64,000 nucleotides of DNA from OM182 bacterium MED-G28 (GTDB lineage Bacteria; Pseudomonadota; Gammaproteobacteria; Pseudomonadales; Pseudohongiellaceae), in contig NTJZ01000003.1 in assembly GCA_002457215.1 (NCBI GenBank), positions 1-64,000 on the forward strand, given 5' to 3'. Every line of letters begins with the position of its first letter. Position 1 is the first letter of the stretch. Positions 1 to 11,017 of this stretch are shown here, in pieces. The position numbers and the translations under genes are program-made. The notes beneath the pieces are model-generated. The model did not search any database, was not told where the DNA came from, and saw only the letters and a program-made list of their open reading frames with translations.

Positions 1-114
1 TTGACGTTCTTCATACGCAGCGCGAATCATTGGCAATACCGCAGTCCCAATGAATATAACAGCAACTATGCCGGCGAGAGTTAATATGTTTCTTTCGCGC
101 GCTGATACTTGCAT
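1..114 (-). CDS. Partial N-terminus of GspM/PilO-like protein (MQVSARERNILTLAGIVAVIFIGTAVLPMIRAAYEERQ...), truncated by window edge
   Basis: ATG at 114..112 on minus strand, open to the window edge; short cytoplasmic segment then a TM helix, directly downstream of a GspL/PilN-like gene. Confidence 0.4.
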   Translation of the reverse strand, partial: MQVSARERNILTLAGIVAVIFIGTAVLPMIRAAYEERQ

Positions 115-132
115 TAGGCTTTGCCCTTATGA

Positions 133-1416
133 CTAATCATCTGGAAAATGTCTCACCATATAGGCTTCGAAGTTGACTGGGCTTAGCCGTAAATCTATGT
201 AGTACCTCGTGTTATTTGTCGCACGGGAAAAAATCACTTCGGTGAAAAGCGGATCTTGTTCTAAGCGCTGCAGTATTGCCTGTGGATCAGAGCTGGTCCC
301 TTGAATTTTGACCAACCCTTCAGAGATTTCTAAAGAAGTTAATCTTTCCGGGCTGAGTACATTTTGCAATGTAAACATGGCTTCACGTATGCGCTGATCT
401 GGAAAGTCACTCAGTGCCCCCCACTCATTTTCAAAATTCACCACCATTTGTTGATCTTGGCGGGCATCAGTAGACATTAATCTGTTTGATTCTAGAGTTG
501 CGGCAGCACTGCGAAACTCTAATGACTGTTGCAGGAACGGAATTACTGAGACAAAGAGTAATACTGCTAGCACGATTACGCCTGCTAATACTTTTCTGCT
601 ATTCTCTATTTTTTTTCGCGCATTCAATGCATCAATTGGGAAAAAGTTGTACTCGCTATTTATACTTTTATTTAAAGGCGCTAAATAGTGTTGGAAATTA
701 CTATATTCCTTAACTACGCCAGTTGAATTTTTTTTTACTGCGCTTTCCCACTGCTCAGAAAAGTCTTGTTGTTTAAAATCTTGTTTATTGACTTGCTGCC
801 AAGATCTTAGGAATCCATCTTTAAAAGTAACGAACGAAACATCGGTCGAATCTTCGTCCAGTACACACTCATCGAGATTATCGATGGTGGCATTGAGTAT
901 TCTCGGTTTTATTGCCGCGAGAAAAAGGTTTTCTGCGTTAAAGGCTTCGAACAATGCGTTGAGCTTTGATTGCGGCATCCACAAGGCTATGGACTCCATG
1001 CCTCCATCGCTGCTATTTGCATCTATGGCTAAAGAAAGACTCTTACCATAGGAAGGTAGAATGGTTTCGGTTTGCAATCGTAGCGCCGAAATCAAATTCT
1101 CCTTTGATAGACCCGGGAACGCATGAGCCGAAGAAATAAACTCGGGCGAAGGAAGAAGCAACAACACCGCAATTTCGTCTGCAGCGGTTACGATAAGCTG
1201 CTTGGCAGCTGTAGCAATAGCATCTGCATTTTTAGATTCCAGGCTTGCGACATTACCAGATTCAACATGCACTAACTCATCGTCGAACACCATTAAAGTG
1301 GTATTGATTGCGTTTAGGAGTTCTTTGCGCGAGCTGCCCTCCAAAGCTTTTTTGATTGGAGCAGTTACGCGGTCGAAAAGCTGTTGTTGAAAGCTGCCCA
1401 TGGCTTCGTCTAGCAA
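133..1416 (-). CDS. GspL/PilN-like type II secretion / type IV pilus assembly protein
   Basis: 427 aa ORF; N-terminal cytoplasmic domain, one TM (VLAGVIVLAVLLFVSVIPFL), small C-terminal periplasmic domain; gene pair layout. Confidence 0.5.
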   Translation of the reverse strand: MLDEAMGSFQQQLFDRVTAPIKKALEGSSRKELLNAINTTLMVFDDELVHVESGNVASLESKNADAIATAAKQLIVTAADEIAVLLLLPSPEFISSAHAFPGLSKENLISALRLQTETILPSYGKSLSLAIDANSSDGGMESIALWMPQSKLNALFEAFNAENLFLAAIKPRILNATIDNLDECVLDEDSTDVSFVTFKDGFLRSWQQVNKQDFKQQDFSEQWESAVKKNSTGVVKEYSNFQHYLAPLNKSINSEYNFFPIDALNARKKIENSRKVLAGVIVLAVLLFVSVIPFLQQSLEFRSAAATLESNRLMSTDARQDQQMVVNFENEWGALSDFPDQRIREAMFTLQNVLSPERLTSLEISEGLVKIQGTSSDPQAILQRLEQDPLFTEVIFSRATNNTRYYIDLRLSPVNFEAYMVRHFPDD

Positions 1417-1570
1417 ATTGGAATCTCTTACTTCACTGATTCCTAATTTGCGCGCTAAGTTCCTGAATAATTGATTAATTCTGAAGTTTAAGACTGATAT
1501 GAGAGAAAAATAGTTCTAAATAAAAACAAAAATTTTACGGATAGCTAATTATCGAGCCTCCTGAACGACG

Positions 1571-1598
1571 TCGCCCCAGGTTTTAAGGCCCGGGGCGA
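1571..1598. terminator. GC-rich hairpin downstream of dsbA (TCGCCCC...GGGGCGA)
   Basis: Perfect 7-bp inverted repeat just after the dsbA stop; no clear U-tract. Confidence 0.4.
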
Positions 1599-1624
1599 GA
1601 GTTTATAGAGTTTTAGAGGAAGAC

Positions 1625-2296
1625 TTAATCGCCAGAACCACGGATAGCTTGCCTTTCTTTTTCTACAAGAAAATCAACAACATCCAGCATTTCTTGCTGA
1701 GTACGTACGTTGTCATTGGTAGCGATCAGGTACTTCCCGTTAACGATCATGTTTGGGGTTGACCGAATTCCATAATCATCCATTCTTTTTTCAGCCTGAT
1801 TTACTTTGGTGCGTACTGAGAAAGAATTAAAGGTCCTTTCAAAATCTTCTTGGCTGACCCCATGAGTCTCAAACAATTCACCAATTGCCCGCTCATCTTG
1901 CAGAATATTGCGCTCAACATTGATCGCATTAAAGATTTGCTCATGCAGAACCTCGAGGGCACCAAGAGCCTCTGCGGTGTAGTAGACCTGAGCATGAGTT
2001 TTCATTAAACCGTTCCACATCGCGGGGAAACGCATAAACTCAACATCCGCAGGCGCATTTTCTTCCCAATTAACGATTAGTGGCTCAAAACGAAAACAAT
2101 GCGAACAGCCGTACCAAAACGCCTCAATCACTTCCACTTTAGAAGTATCGTTGGTGTTAACGGGGTTGGGAAGTTCGGCATAATGAGTGCCAGCGACGAA
2201 GCGCTCTATCTGTCCATAACTTGACAGCGCGAAAGGCAACAATAGCAGTATTACCAAGGTCTTTAGCGTTCTTTTGATCAATGTATTCTTGGTCAT
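1625..2296 (-). CDS. dsbA: Thiol:disulfide interchange protein DsbA
   Basis: Signal peptide, thioredoxin-like CSHC motif (FWYGCSHCFRFEP), DsbA C-terminal pattern; start moved to internal Met with GGTGGAG SD. Confidence 0.9.
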   Translation of the reverse strand: MTKNTLIKRTLKTLVILLLLPFALSSYGQIERFVAGTHYAELPNPVNTNDTSKVEVIEAFWYGCSHCFRFEPLIVNWEENAPADVEFMRFPAMWNGLMKTHAQVYYTAEALGALEVLHEQIFNAINVERNILQDERAIGELFETHGVSQEDFERTFNSFSVRTKVNQAEKRMDDYGIRSTPNMIVNGKYLIATNDNVRTQQEMLDVVDFLVEKERQAIRGSGD

Positions 2297-2493
2297 CTTT
2301 TGGACTCCACCTTCTTTAATCCAGTTTAGCAGGACAATGGCGAAAAACGTTACCACAGGGAATTGCGGCTTGCCATCTTAGCGCGCAAAAAATTAGGTCT
2401 AAACAAATCAAGCTGGCTGGTTTTCGAGTTAGTTTTTCTCTGCTGGTCTCAGATTGGAAATTTTGCACTTAGGGTGCGTTAGTGATTCAGTGA

Positions 2494-3105
2494 CTAATTT
2501 AATCCAGAAACATAACTAGCCAACGCTTCTAATTCTTTGTCCGTAAGTCGCTCAACAACTGAGCGCATCATTGCACTCGAGTCGTTCTGGCGCTCACCGG
2601 CGCGAAAAGCCTTTAGTTGAAGCAGTGTGTATTCGGAGTGCTGACCGCTCAAAGAAGGGAATCCAGCAGGCCCATTGCCATTCCCGGTAGGTGAATGACA
2701 TGCTGAGCAGGCTGCAACCGATAAGTCTTTAATGCCGGCTCTATAGAGAGTTTCGCCCAATTCCAAAGTTTCCGGGTCAGCACCCAGCAAGCTCACTTGC
2801 TGAGAAGAATACCAGGCAGCTATATCGAGTACGTCTTGATCAGTCAGTGCGGCAACCATGGCCGTCATAGTCGGGTTTACTCGCGCACCTGACTTGTAGT
2901 CCTTTAATTGTTTTACAAGGTAACTGGCATTTTGGCCGGCCAATTTCGGGTTGATAGAAAGTTGGCTATTGCCGTCGGCTCCATGACAGGTTGCACAGAG
3001 CGCTGACTTTGCCTGACCTGCAGCAGCATCACCTTGGGCAAATAGGAGTTGAGGCGCAATGCTACTAAGGAAAATGGGTAAAATGACGCTGGCTAGTTTC
3101 TTCAT
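2494..3105 (-). CDS. Cytochrome c4-like diheme cytochrome c
   Basis: Signal peptide and two CxxCH motifs (CATCH, CSACH). Confidence 0.9.
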   Translation of the reverse strand: MKKLASVILPIFLSSIAPQLLFAQGDAAAGQAKSALCATCHGADGNSQLSINPKLAGQNASYLVKQLKDYKSGARVNPTMTAMVAALTDQDVLDIAAWYSSQQVSLLGADPETLELGETLYRAGIKDLSVAACSACHSPTGNGNGPAGFPSLSGQHSEYTLLQLKAFRAGERQNDSSAMMRSVVERLTDKELEALASYVSGLN

Positions 3106-3402
3106 GAAATTTCCTGGGGTTACTTCTTCAATAATGACTAACTTAAAACGAATTCTTTTGCTTTTGAAAAATTCCTAGCGGTTTCTTGGCTCGCTATCTC
3201 GTACAATAGACACTTCTAACTTGGTTTCTAATCGAAATTCTAAACTTCCTTAGGGCAGCAATGATACCAGCACCACACAAAGGTTTAGTTTTCAAGAAAT
3301 CGCGGCCGCATATTATAGCGTAAATCCGACAGCGACCCTAATGCACTATTGACTCCAATAACCAGCACCAACAATCAGACTCACGAATTTTCAGGCTAAT
3401 TC

Positions 3403-4044
3403 ATGGATTTCAATCAAACTCACTTTGTTACTAGCGCAGCAACGCTAGCTGCCTGCCCCCAGGACAGTTCAGCCGAGATTGCCTTTGCCGGGCGTTCAAA
3501 CGCGGGAAAATCCAGTGCCATTAATACGCTGTGCAATCAAACGCGTTTAGCCAGGATCAGTAAGACTCCCGGAAGGACGCAACTTATCAATTTTTTCCAA
3601 CTTGTTGATAAAAAATACCTAGTCGATTTACCCGGTTATGGCTTTGCAAAAGTTCCATTAGCGGTCAAAAACAAATGGCAGTTTGAGTTGGAGCAGTATT
3701 TAAGAAAGCGCGAATCTCTAGTGGGCCTTATATTGCTTAGCGATGTACGCCACCCTTTAAAAGACTTTGACAGGATGATGATTGAATGGGCTATCCAATC
3801 AGAACTACCTTTACATCTACTGTTAACAAAATCAGACAAACTAAAACGAGGTGCAGCACAAAATACCTTGCTCAAAATCAGCAGAGAGCTGGAAGTATTG
3901 CCTAATGTTTCCTTGCAGTTATTTTCTTCACTAAAAAATTCTGGGGTTGATGAAGCTCGTAACAAAATTTCTTCGTGGCTGTCAGTCGATGAAACTGTCG
4001 ATATTGAGATTAATGAGGCGAGAGGATCAAAAGATGCTGGCTAG
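3403..4044 (+). CDS. engB: Ribosome biogenesis GTP-binding protein EngB/YihA
   Basis: [10 protein letters not shown]-loop, [15 protein letters not shown] motifs. Confidence 0.95.
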   Translation: MDFNQTHFVTSAATLAACPQDSSAEIAFAGRSNAGKSSAINTLCNQTRLARISKTPGRTQLINFFQLVDKKYLVDLPGYGFAKVPLAVKNKWQFELEQYLRKRESLVGLILLSDVRHPLKDFDRMMIEWAIQSELPLHLLLTKSDKLKRGAAQNTLLKISRELEVLPNVSLQLFSSLKNSGVDEARNKISSWLSVDETVDIEINEARGSKDAG

Positions 4045-6797
4045 TGGGCTTGATCCCAATTGCTGCCAGTGCCTATATCGACGACGAGAGGTACATCTAG
4101 TGATGCCGCCGTCATCATCCGAAACCTCACTCCTTCGGCGAGCAGTTCGATGTCTTCTTCTTTAACTTCAAATACTAATTCATCATGAACCTGCAGCAAC
4201 ATCCGTGCATCAATGTCTCCCAACGCTAACCAGTGATCAATGTCTATCATTGCCCGCTTAATAATATCTGCGGCTGACCCCTGCATAGGCGCGTTAATCG
4301 CTGTGCGTTGCGCGGCTTTTCTAATCATCGCGTTGCCTGCATGGATATCAGGTAAATACAGCCTCCGCCCAAAAATAGTTTCAACGAAACCTTTCTCATC
4401 CGCGAGTGCCTGGGTTTCGTCCATGTAATTTCTGACACCAGGATACTTCTCAAAATATCGATCTACATACTGCTGAGCATCACTGCGACTCACATTAAGT
4501 TGGTTCGCCAATCCAAAAGCACTCATTCCATAAATGAGGCCAAAATTAATTGCTTTGGCACTGCGTCGCTGATCAGCAGATACTTCATCAAGTGATGTAT
4601 TAAAGACATCGGCGGCGGTCGCCTTGTGCACATCCTGGTCACTGGAAAATGCGGTCAGGAGCCCTGGGTCACCCGACAAGTGCGCCATAATGCGAAGCTC
4701 AACTTGAGAATAGTCTGCCGCCATTAATTTGTAGCCCTTCTCAGAAACAAAAGCTTTGCGTATTTTTCTTCCCTCTGCAGTTCGAATCGGGATATTTTGC
4801 AAGTTAGGTTCCGTTGAGGAAAGACGGCCAGTTGCCGCAACGGCTTGCTGAAAAGAAGAATGAATACGAGCAGTGCCGTTGTTTACCTCTATGGGAAGTT
4901 TGTCGGTATACGTGGATTTTAGTTTCGATAAGGATCGCTGTTCTAAGATAAGTTTAGGAATTTCGTAATCTTGGGCTAGTTCTTGTAATACCGGTTCAGC
5001 CGTTGACGGTTGGCCCGTTGGTGTTTTTTTTATGACTGGCAATTTGAGCTTTTCAAAAAAGATGCTTTGCAGTTGTTTTGGAGAGCCAATGTTAAACTCT
5101 TCGCCAGCGATCTCGTAGATTTCATTTTGTAGCTCTTCTAGCTTGTTACCCAACTCCCCACTCTGCTGTGATAAGGCCTTTTTATCAAGACGAATTCCAT
5201 TTCTTTCTACGTGTTTCAACACCTCCACTAGCGGTAATTCATAATACTTATATAGCCCAAGTAAGTGGCCGTGTGCCGCAAGCTCGTTTTCAAGAAAAAT
5301 AGCTAAGCGATGAATGTAGTCAATTTGCTCATTTGCATAACCAGAAAACTTTTCGATTTGTACTTGTTTCATTATCAACTTGTTACGGCCTTTGCCTAAC
5401 AAGCTTTCTAATTCAATCAAACTCGTATCGAGATAGTGTTTGGCGATATTGCCTAATTGGTGTTTAGTCGCCACTGAATTGAGTACATAGGAAGCGAGCA
5501 GAACGTCGGACTTTATCGGTGCGAGGCTTATGTCATTATTTTGTAAAACATGACTTAAGCGTTTTAGATCATAACCTAACTTATTGATATTAGGATTTTC
5601 TAACAAGGGCTTTAATTGACCCAAGGCCTCCTCAATGGCTAACTGGCCAGGTGCGCCTTCATAATCATGTGCGAGTGGGACATAGTAAGCCTTTCCCAAA
5701 TCTGGGCTTAGGCTGATGCCAATGATATTGGCTTCGAGGAAATGTGCTTCTTCAAGTTCAAGATTGAAAGCGAATGCATCTAGGGAGCCCAAGGATTTAA
5801 CCAAGGCTTCTAACTCTTCACTCCTGGTAACAGTTTCGTAGCTGACACTTTCTGGAATTAGGGAGAGTATATCCTCCTCTTCATTATAACTGCTTACCTC
5901 GTCGCTCTTTGACCCAGATTTTTTAAAGGTTCCGTTTATCCCTTTTTCTTCTAATTCTCGAACCCAGGTCTTAAACTCTAAGTCTGAATATAAATCATAA
6001 AGTGCTTTTTGGTCATCGTCCTGTTTCGTTAAGTCTTTTAGCGAGACGTCCAATGCAACGTCTAGCTTTATAGTTGCCAAGTCATAAGATAGCCGAAGTA
6101 GATCGATATTTTCTCTCAGTCGTTCACCAACCTTACCGCCAATAGCCTTTGCGTTTTCAATGATGCCTTCCATAGAATCATATTCCGACAACCATTTGAC
6201 TGCGGTCTTTGGCCCAACGTTAGGCACGCCTGGAATGTTGTCTGATTTATCTCCCATGAGGGCAAGATAATCAATAATTCTGTTCGGACCAATGCCAAAC
6301 TTGTTGGAAACTCCAACAGTGTCCAATATTTCGTTTGTCATTGTGTTTAACAAAGTGACTTTATCATTAACCAGCTGAGCGAGGTCCTTATCTCCAGTAG
6401 AAATAAGTGTGCTTATGCCGTCTTCACTTGCTTGGTTTGAAAGTGTGCCGATCACATCGTCAGCTTCCACTCCCTCTATTATTAGGAGAGGCAGCCCCAT
6501 CGCTTGAATTATGTCGTGTATAGGTTGAATTTGGCTGCGGAGGTCATCGGGCATTGGCGGGCGATGTGCTTTGTATTCTTTGTAAACATCATTGCGAAAG
6601 GTTTTACCCTTGGCATCGAAAACGATGGCAATGTTAGAGTGATCATGGCTTTTTAGCAGAGCCCGTATCATATTTATTACACCCTTAATTGCGCCAGTAG
6701 GTTGTTGCTTACTGTTTACCAAGGGAGGTAATGCGTGAAAAGCCCTAAACAAATAAGAGGAGCCGTCTACGAGTAAAAGTTCTTTAACGTTTGCCAA
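4041..6797 (-). CDS. polA: DNA polymerase I
   Basis: 918 aa; 5' nuclease domain plus Pol A motifs ([42 protein letters not shown]). Confidence 0.98.
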   Translation of the reverse strand: MANVKELLLVDGSSYLFRAFHALPPLVNSKQQPTGAIKGVINMIRALLKSHDHSNIAIVFDAKGKTFRNDVYKEYKAHRPPMPDDLRSQIQPIHDIIQAMGLPLLIIEGVEADDVIGTLSNQASEDGISTLISTGDKDLAQLVNDKVTLLNTMTNEILDTVGVSNKFGIGPNRIIDYLALMGDKSDNIPGVPNVGPKTAVKWLSEYDSMEGIIENAKAIGGKVGERLRENIDLLRLSYDLATIKLDVALDVSLKDLTKQDDDQKALYDLYSDLEFKTWVRELEEKGINGTFKKSGSKSDEVSSYNEEEDILSLIPESVSYETVTRSEELEALVKSLGSLDAFAFNLELEEAHFLEANIIGISLSPDLGKAYYVPLAHDYEGAPGQLAIEEALGQLKPLLENPNINKLGYDLKRLSHVLQNNDISLAPIKSDVLLASYVLNSVATKHQLGNIAKHYLDTSLIELESLLGKGRNKLIMKQVQIEKFSGYANEQIDYIHRLAIFLENELAAHGHLLGLYKYYELPLVEVLKHVERNGIRLDKKALSQQSGELGNKLEELQNEIYEIAGEEFNIGSPKQLQSIFFEKLKLPVIKKTPTGQPSTAEPVLQELAQDYEIPKLILEQRSLSKLKSTYTDKLPIEVNNGTARIHSSFQQAVAATGRLSSTEPNLQNIPIRTAEGRKIRKAFVSEKGYKLMAADYSQVELRIMAHLSGDPGLLTAFSSDQDVHKATAADVFNTSLDEVSADQRRSAKAINFGLIYGMSAFGLANQLNVSRSDAQQYVDRYFEKYPGVRNYMDETQALADEKGFVETIFGRRLYLPDIHAGNAMIRKAAQRTAINAPMQGSAADIIKRAMIDIDHWLALGDIDARMLLQVHDELVFEVKEEDIELLAEGVRFRMMTAASLDVPLVVDIGTGSNWDQAH

Positions 6798-6813
6798 AGT
6801 TTATGTCCAATCT

Positions 6814-7689
6814 TTAGTAGTTGAAGCAGCTCGTAAATGAGTTGGCGACACTTAATATAAGTCTTCTATATCCGCGAGTTCCATCGTCAATTTCATATCC
6901 AAATAAGTCAACTACTTCACTTTTAATCGCCTGATTTTCGAGCGCTGTGTTCACCAGTTCTTCATCGCTGTCGGCCTCTAGCAGAATACAGGAAGGTGAT
7001 CTCACCTGGAGTTTGTTTCTTAACGCAAGCAAATCACGCATACTCGGTTGAACTTCTGGGTCATGAACAAGTGCAAGCCCGCCTGGTAAGCCAAACTGAC
7101 GCTCAAAATACTGGTAGGCATCATGATAAACCAGATAATCAGGCTGCTGGTATTGGGAAAGTCTGTTTTGCAGAGATCGATTTAATAGGGCTACATCAGA
7201 CTCAAATTGGTTTAAAGCTTCTTGATACTCTTTTTCGTTCTCCGGGTCTAACCCGATTAGGCTGATAGCTAGCTGTTGAGCTATAGAAATAGCATTTTCT
7301 GTGTTTAGCCAAAGATGCAGATCAGCATTGCCGTCATCCAAGTTGTGTAAGCTAATCCCAGAAATACTGGCGGCTGTGATTAATGGCTTCGAACGCGACT
7401 GTGAAGCGAAGATATCCGCCAGGAAAATTTCAAATTCGGGACTCACCCTTAACAACAAATCTGCCTGCTGCATGTTAATCCGATCTGTCGGTGTTAATGA
7501 ATAGTTGTGAGGTGAACCCTGGAAATCAACAATCGAATGAACAGTACCGCGATCTTCGACAATGGCTTGGGCGATCAATCGCAAAGGGCGAATAGAGACC
7601 GTAACAGAAACTTCCCCATAAGATCTTTCGATCCCTACTAGAGAAATTGATAGGGAGATTATAAGAACCAATGAAGTGTATAAGCGCAT
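6814..7689 (-). CDS. znuA: Zinc ABC transporter substrate-binding protein ZnuA
   Basis: Signal peptide from internal Met (MRLYTSLVLIISL); ZnuA-family sequence; divergent to znuCB. ORF track start at 7737 overlaps a probable operator. Confidence 0.85.
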   Translation of the reverse strand: MRLYTSLVLIISLSISLVGIERSYGEVSVTVSIRPLRLIAQAIVEDRGTVHSIVDFQGSPHNYSLTPTDRINMQQADLLLRVSPEFEIFLADIFASQSRSKPLITAASISGISLHNLDDGNADLHLWLNTENAISIAQQLAISLIGLDPENEKEYQEALNQFESDVALLNRSLQNRLSQYQQPDYLVYHDAYQYFERQFGLPGGLALVHDPEVQPSMRDLLALRNKLQVRSPSCILLEADSDEELVNTALENQAIKSEVVDLFGYEIDDGTRGYRRLILSVANSFTSCFNY

Positions 7690-7721
7690 GATGCTGAAAA
7701 GCGAACGAACTATGGCAACGG

Positions 7722-7736
7722 TGGTATGATATACCA
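7722..7736. promoter_or_regulatory. 15-bp palindrome TGGTATGATATACCA, candidate Zur operator
   Basis: Perfect inverted repeat in the znuA/znuC divergent intergenic region, 33 bp upstream of the revised znuA start. Confidence 0.5.
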
Positions 7737-7809
7737 TTGGCCTGCAGGCAGATACTTATGCTCAAGATTTGGCTTCTACTAATTTTTTAGAACAGGGTCT
7801 ATTGTCACT

Positions 7810-8586
7810 GTGGAAGCTTCGAGTGCTATCAGAACTAACAGCGGGAAATTACTGCTTTCTGCAAAGGGAATAAGTAAAACTTTAGCTGATCGTCATATCC
7901 TGCAAAACATCGATCTAGAAATCCAAGAAGGGCAAATTATAAGTTTAATTGGGCCCAATGGAGCCGGAAAAACAACTCTTGTGAGAGTATTGTTGGGGCT
8001 ACTCACTGCAGATTTAGGGAACATCTACCATCGGCCTAAGTTGCGCATAGGCTACATGCCCCAACGACTCATGATTGAGAGCACACTGCCAATTACTGTC
8101 CGCCGTTTTCTGCGGCTAGCAACCCCCTCGTTTAACGATCGAATTGACGCGACGTTACAACAGCTGGAAATCAGTCAACTTGCCGAGCAACAACTGATTT
8201 CTGTTTCTGGAGGCGAACTACAGCGAGTGCTTCTCGCCAGGGCATTGCTTAGAAACCCCCATCTATTAATTCTGGACGAACCTGCTCAAGGGGTCGATAT
8301 TGCCGGCCAAGCAAAACTCTACGCATTAATTGGCAAGATTCGCAATCAGAATGGCTGCGGGGTTCTAATGATATCTCATGACTTGCACCTGGTAATGTCG
8401 TCAACTGATGAAGTAGTTTGTCTGAACCATCATGTTTGCTGCCATGGAAAGCCTGATCAAGTTAGTACTGATCCTGCTTTTCTCGAATTATTTGGCGCTC
8501 ATGTTTCAACCAATCTCGCAGTCTATACTCATCACCATAATCATGAACATGACATAACTGGCGAAGTAAAAACTTCTGAATCATGA
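7810..8586 (+). CDS. znuC: Zinc ABC transporter ATP-binding protein ZnuC
   Basis: Walker A GPNGAGKTT, signature SGGELQR, Walker B LLILDEP; His-rich C-terminus; GTG start. Confidence 0.9.
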   Translation: MEASSAIRTNSGKLLLSAKGISKTLADRHILQNIDLEIQEGQIISLIGPNGAGKTTLVRVLLGLLTADLGNIYHRPKLRIGYMPQRLMIESTLPITVRRFLRLATPSFNDRIDATLQQLEISQLAEQQLISVSGGELQRVLLARALLRNPHLLILDEPAQGVDIAGQAKLYALIGKIRNQNGCGVLMISHDLHLVMSSTDEVVCLNHHVCCHGKPDQVSTDPAFLELFGAHVSTNLAVYTHHHNHEHDITGEVKTSES

Positions 8587-9398
8587 TCACAATAACTGAG
8601 CTTGTTACAACAGATTTTTTCTTATTCGCCTTGGTGGCTGGCCTGAGTCTTGCGCTTATCGCAGGGCCACTTGGCTCATTAATCGTATGGCGCCGCATGT
8701 CTTATTTTGGCGATACTTTAGCACACTCGGCATTATTAGGGATCGCTGTTGGCCTGATTACCAATAGCAACCCACAAATGGCTATTATCATTAGTTGTTT
8801 ACTGGTTGGGGTTTTATTAGTCTATCTAGACAAAAATCCCAAAATTTCCACCGACACAGTTCTTGGAATTTTAGCCCATAGTACATTAGCTATAGGCGTT
8901 GTCATTTTGGCGCTAACAGAATCAGTGAGGATAAATTTAGAAGCCTACTTATTCGGCGCTCTGCTAACTATCAATGTAATCGACCTAATTTGGGTAATTG
9001 CGATTATGTTGATTGTGATCTCTACACTTTATTACTTTTGGAATGACTTTCTGTCGGTCACTGTGCATGCGGAGTTAGCAAAAACTGAAGGCATTAACGT
9101 TGAGAGAATGCATTTATTTCTAGTGTTGCTAATAGCGCTAACAATTGCGGTTTCAATGAAAATAGTTGGTGTTTTATTAATAACCTCACTGCTGATTATT
9201 CCGCCTGCTGCAGCAAGAAAGTTCGCCCAAAGCCCAGAGAAAATGGCTATTCTGGCAAGTTTGATCGGTTCGGCTGCTGTCGTACTTGGGCTCTTGTTGG
9301 CCTTTTATGTTGATGCCCCGGTAGGGCCTACGATCGTGGTTGTTGCGACAATTTTCTTCCTCGTATTATCTGTTTTTACTCGCGCGCAAAAAGAATAA
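8583..9398 (+). CDS. znuB: Zinc ABC transporter permease ZnuB
   Basis: ABC-3 family membrane protein; ATGA overlap with znuC. Confidence 0.92.
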   Translation: MITITELVTTDFFLFALVAGLSLALIAGPLGSLIVWRRMSYFGDTLAHSALLGIAVGLITNSNPQMAIIISCLLVGVLLVYLDKNPKISTDTVLGILAHSTLAIGVVILALTESVRINLEAYLFGALLTINVIDLIWVIAIMLIVISTLYYFWNDFLSVTVHAELAKTEGINVERMHLFLVLLIALTIAVSMKIVGVLLITSLLIIPPAAARKFAQSPEKMAILASLIGSAAVVLGLLLAFYVDAPVGPTIVVVATIFFLVLSVFTRAQKE

Positions 9399-9408
9399 TC
9401 GAAACGAA

Positions 9409-10092
9409 TTATTCGCTAATAATTTTCATTGCGTCTACCAAGTCTCTAGCACGATGTGGTGGCCTAATCACGGCAAACAAATCTCCATTTGGATCAATTA
9501 CTGAAATATGGCTGCTGTGGTCAATTGCAAAGTCATCTGGATTAATTCGCGATTCGTGATTATTGTGCCCTGATGGTTGTACTCCCTCGGTAGTAGGTTC
9601 ACCATATGCAACAAATAAGTTTTCTGCCAATGCCGTCAGGTCATTTGGCTCGCCAGTTAATCCGAAAAATTCAGAATTAAACCTTGCTAGGTAATCTTTT
9701 AGTTGGTCTGGTGTGTCTTTAGTGGGATCGACTGTTGCTAAAATTATTTGTGGTGGTGGTTTCCTTGTTTCTTCCCGCCACAAATTTGTAAAGCGACCTA
9801 GCTCTGCCATTGTAATTGGGCATATGTCTGGGCAAGAAGTGAAACCAAAAAATAGTAAATTCCAATTCTCTAATAGATTTTCATCACTAAATTCATCACC
9901 ATTTTGATCGGTCAGATCAAAACCCGAAATCTCGAAAGGCTGCGGGAAGATCGTGGCGCCTATTTCTCGAAGTTCTGCTTCGGTAGAGCGATCTGATCGC
10001 AGCAAATACAGAGATACAAAAATTACTGCAAGTGCAACATCGACTGCAAGGAATGCAATGAGGCCTAATTTGGTTGATGAGGATAATTGCAC
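9409..10092 (-). CDS. SCO1/SenC family copper chaperone
   Basis: CxxxC (TSCPDICP), TVDPTKDTP and downstream conserved His. Confidence 0.9.
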   Translation of the reverse strand: MQLSSSTKLGLIAFLAVDVALAVIFVSLYLLRSDRSTEAELREIGATIFPQPFEISGFDLTDQNGDEFSDENLLENWNLLFFGFTSCPDICPITMAELGRFTNLWREETRKPPPQIILATVDPTKDTPDQLKDYLARFNSEFFGLTGEPNDLTALAENLFVAYGEPTTEGVQPSGHNNHESRINPDDFAIDHSSHISVIDPNGDLFAVIRPPHRARDLVDAMKIISE

Positions 10093-10132
10093 AGTTCTTT
10101 AGTTTCAATAAAAACGCAGCAAGACAGAAGAA

Positions 10133-11017
10133 TCAGAATAGATAATGATCTGCTACCAGAGCTACAAATAAGACTGTCAAATACACAATAGAGTATTTGA
10201 AAGTATCCATGGCCGTCGTTGCTTTCGGTTTAAACATAAGAAGTCCGGACCAAATTAAAAAGCCAAAACCTAGAACAAGTGCCGAGGCAAGGTAGAGTAA
10301 ACCACTCATACCAGAAAAATAGGGAAATACGCTCACGATGACCAACACTACCGTGTAAACGATGATATGGACTTTGGTAACAAACTCACCGTGAGTTACT
10401 GGCAGCATTGGCACTCCACTTTTGGCGTACTCATCTTTTCTATGAATGGCCAACGCCCAAAAATGCGGAGGCGTCCAAGCGAAGATGATCAATACCAAAA
10501 CCAATGCGTCAGGCTCTATTGTGCCGGTTACGGCCGACCATCCAAGTAGCGGAGGCATAGCGCCTGATAGGCCCCCGATCACAATATTCTGGGGAGTTGC
10601 ATGCTTTAAATAACCGGTATAGATAAACGCATAACCGACGAATGAGGCTAGCGTTAGCCAGGCGCTTATGGGATTAACCCAATAAAGCAAAATGCCCATA
10701 CCGGTAACGCCGAGAGCAATTGCGAAAACAATAGTTTGCCTTGCATCAACGCGGCCTTGTGGTAACGGTCGATTATGGGTCCGTTTCATCATGATATCGA
10801 TCTTGCGATCGATAAGATGATTCACTACGGCTCCGGAGGCTGCAACCAAAGCAATGCCTAAATTCCCCAGTATTAAGATGTCGATTGGCACCATGCCTGG
10901 CACAGCCAAGAACATGCCAACCAGTGAAGTGAGTATCATCAGCATCACAACGCGCGGTTTGCACATCTCATAAAAATCTCGCCAACTGGCCGCGATATTT
11001 GAGGTTATTTCAGTCAC
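10133..11017 (-). CDS. ctaB: Protoheme IX farnesyltransferase (heme O synthase)
   Basis: UbiA-superfamily protein with NHLIDRKIDIMMKRTHNRPLP motif. Confidence 0.95.
   Translation of the reverse strand: MTEITSNIAASWRDFYEMCKPRVVMLMILTSLVGMFLAVPGMVPIDILILGNLGIALVAASGAVVNHLIDRKIDIMMKRTHNRPLPQGRVDARQTIVFAIALGVTGMGILLYWVNPISAWLTLASFVGYAFIYTGYLKHATPQNIVIGGLSGAMPPLLGWSAVTGTIEPDALVLVLIIFAWTPPHFWALAIHRKDEYAKSGVPMLPVTHGEFVTKVHIIVYTVVLVIVSVFPYFSGMSGLLYLASALVLGFGFLIWSGLLMFKPKATTAMDTFKYSIVYLTVLFVALVADHYLF

Noticed and set aside
486-713. Many small ORFs opposite or out of frame with conserved genes (e.g. 486-713, 3636-3965, 45653-46501, 49762-50094)
   Set aside because: They lie wholly inside well-conserved genes in other frames, with no motif or independent ribosome-binding support.
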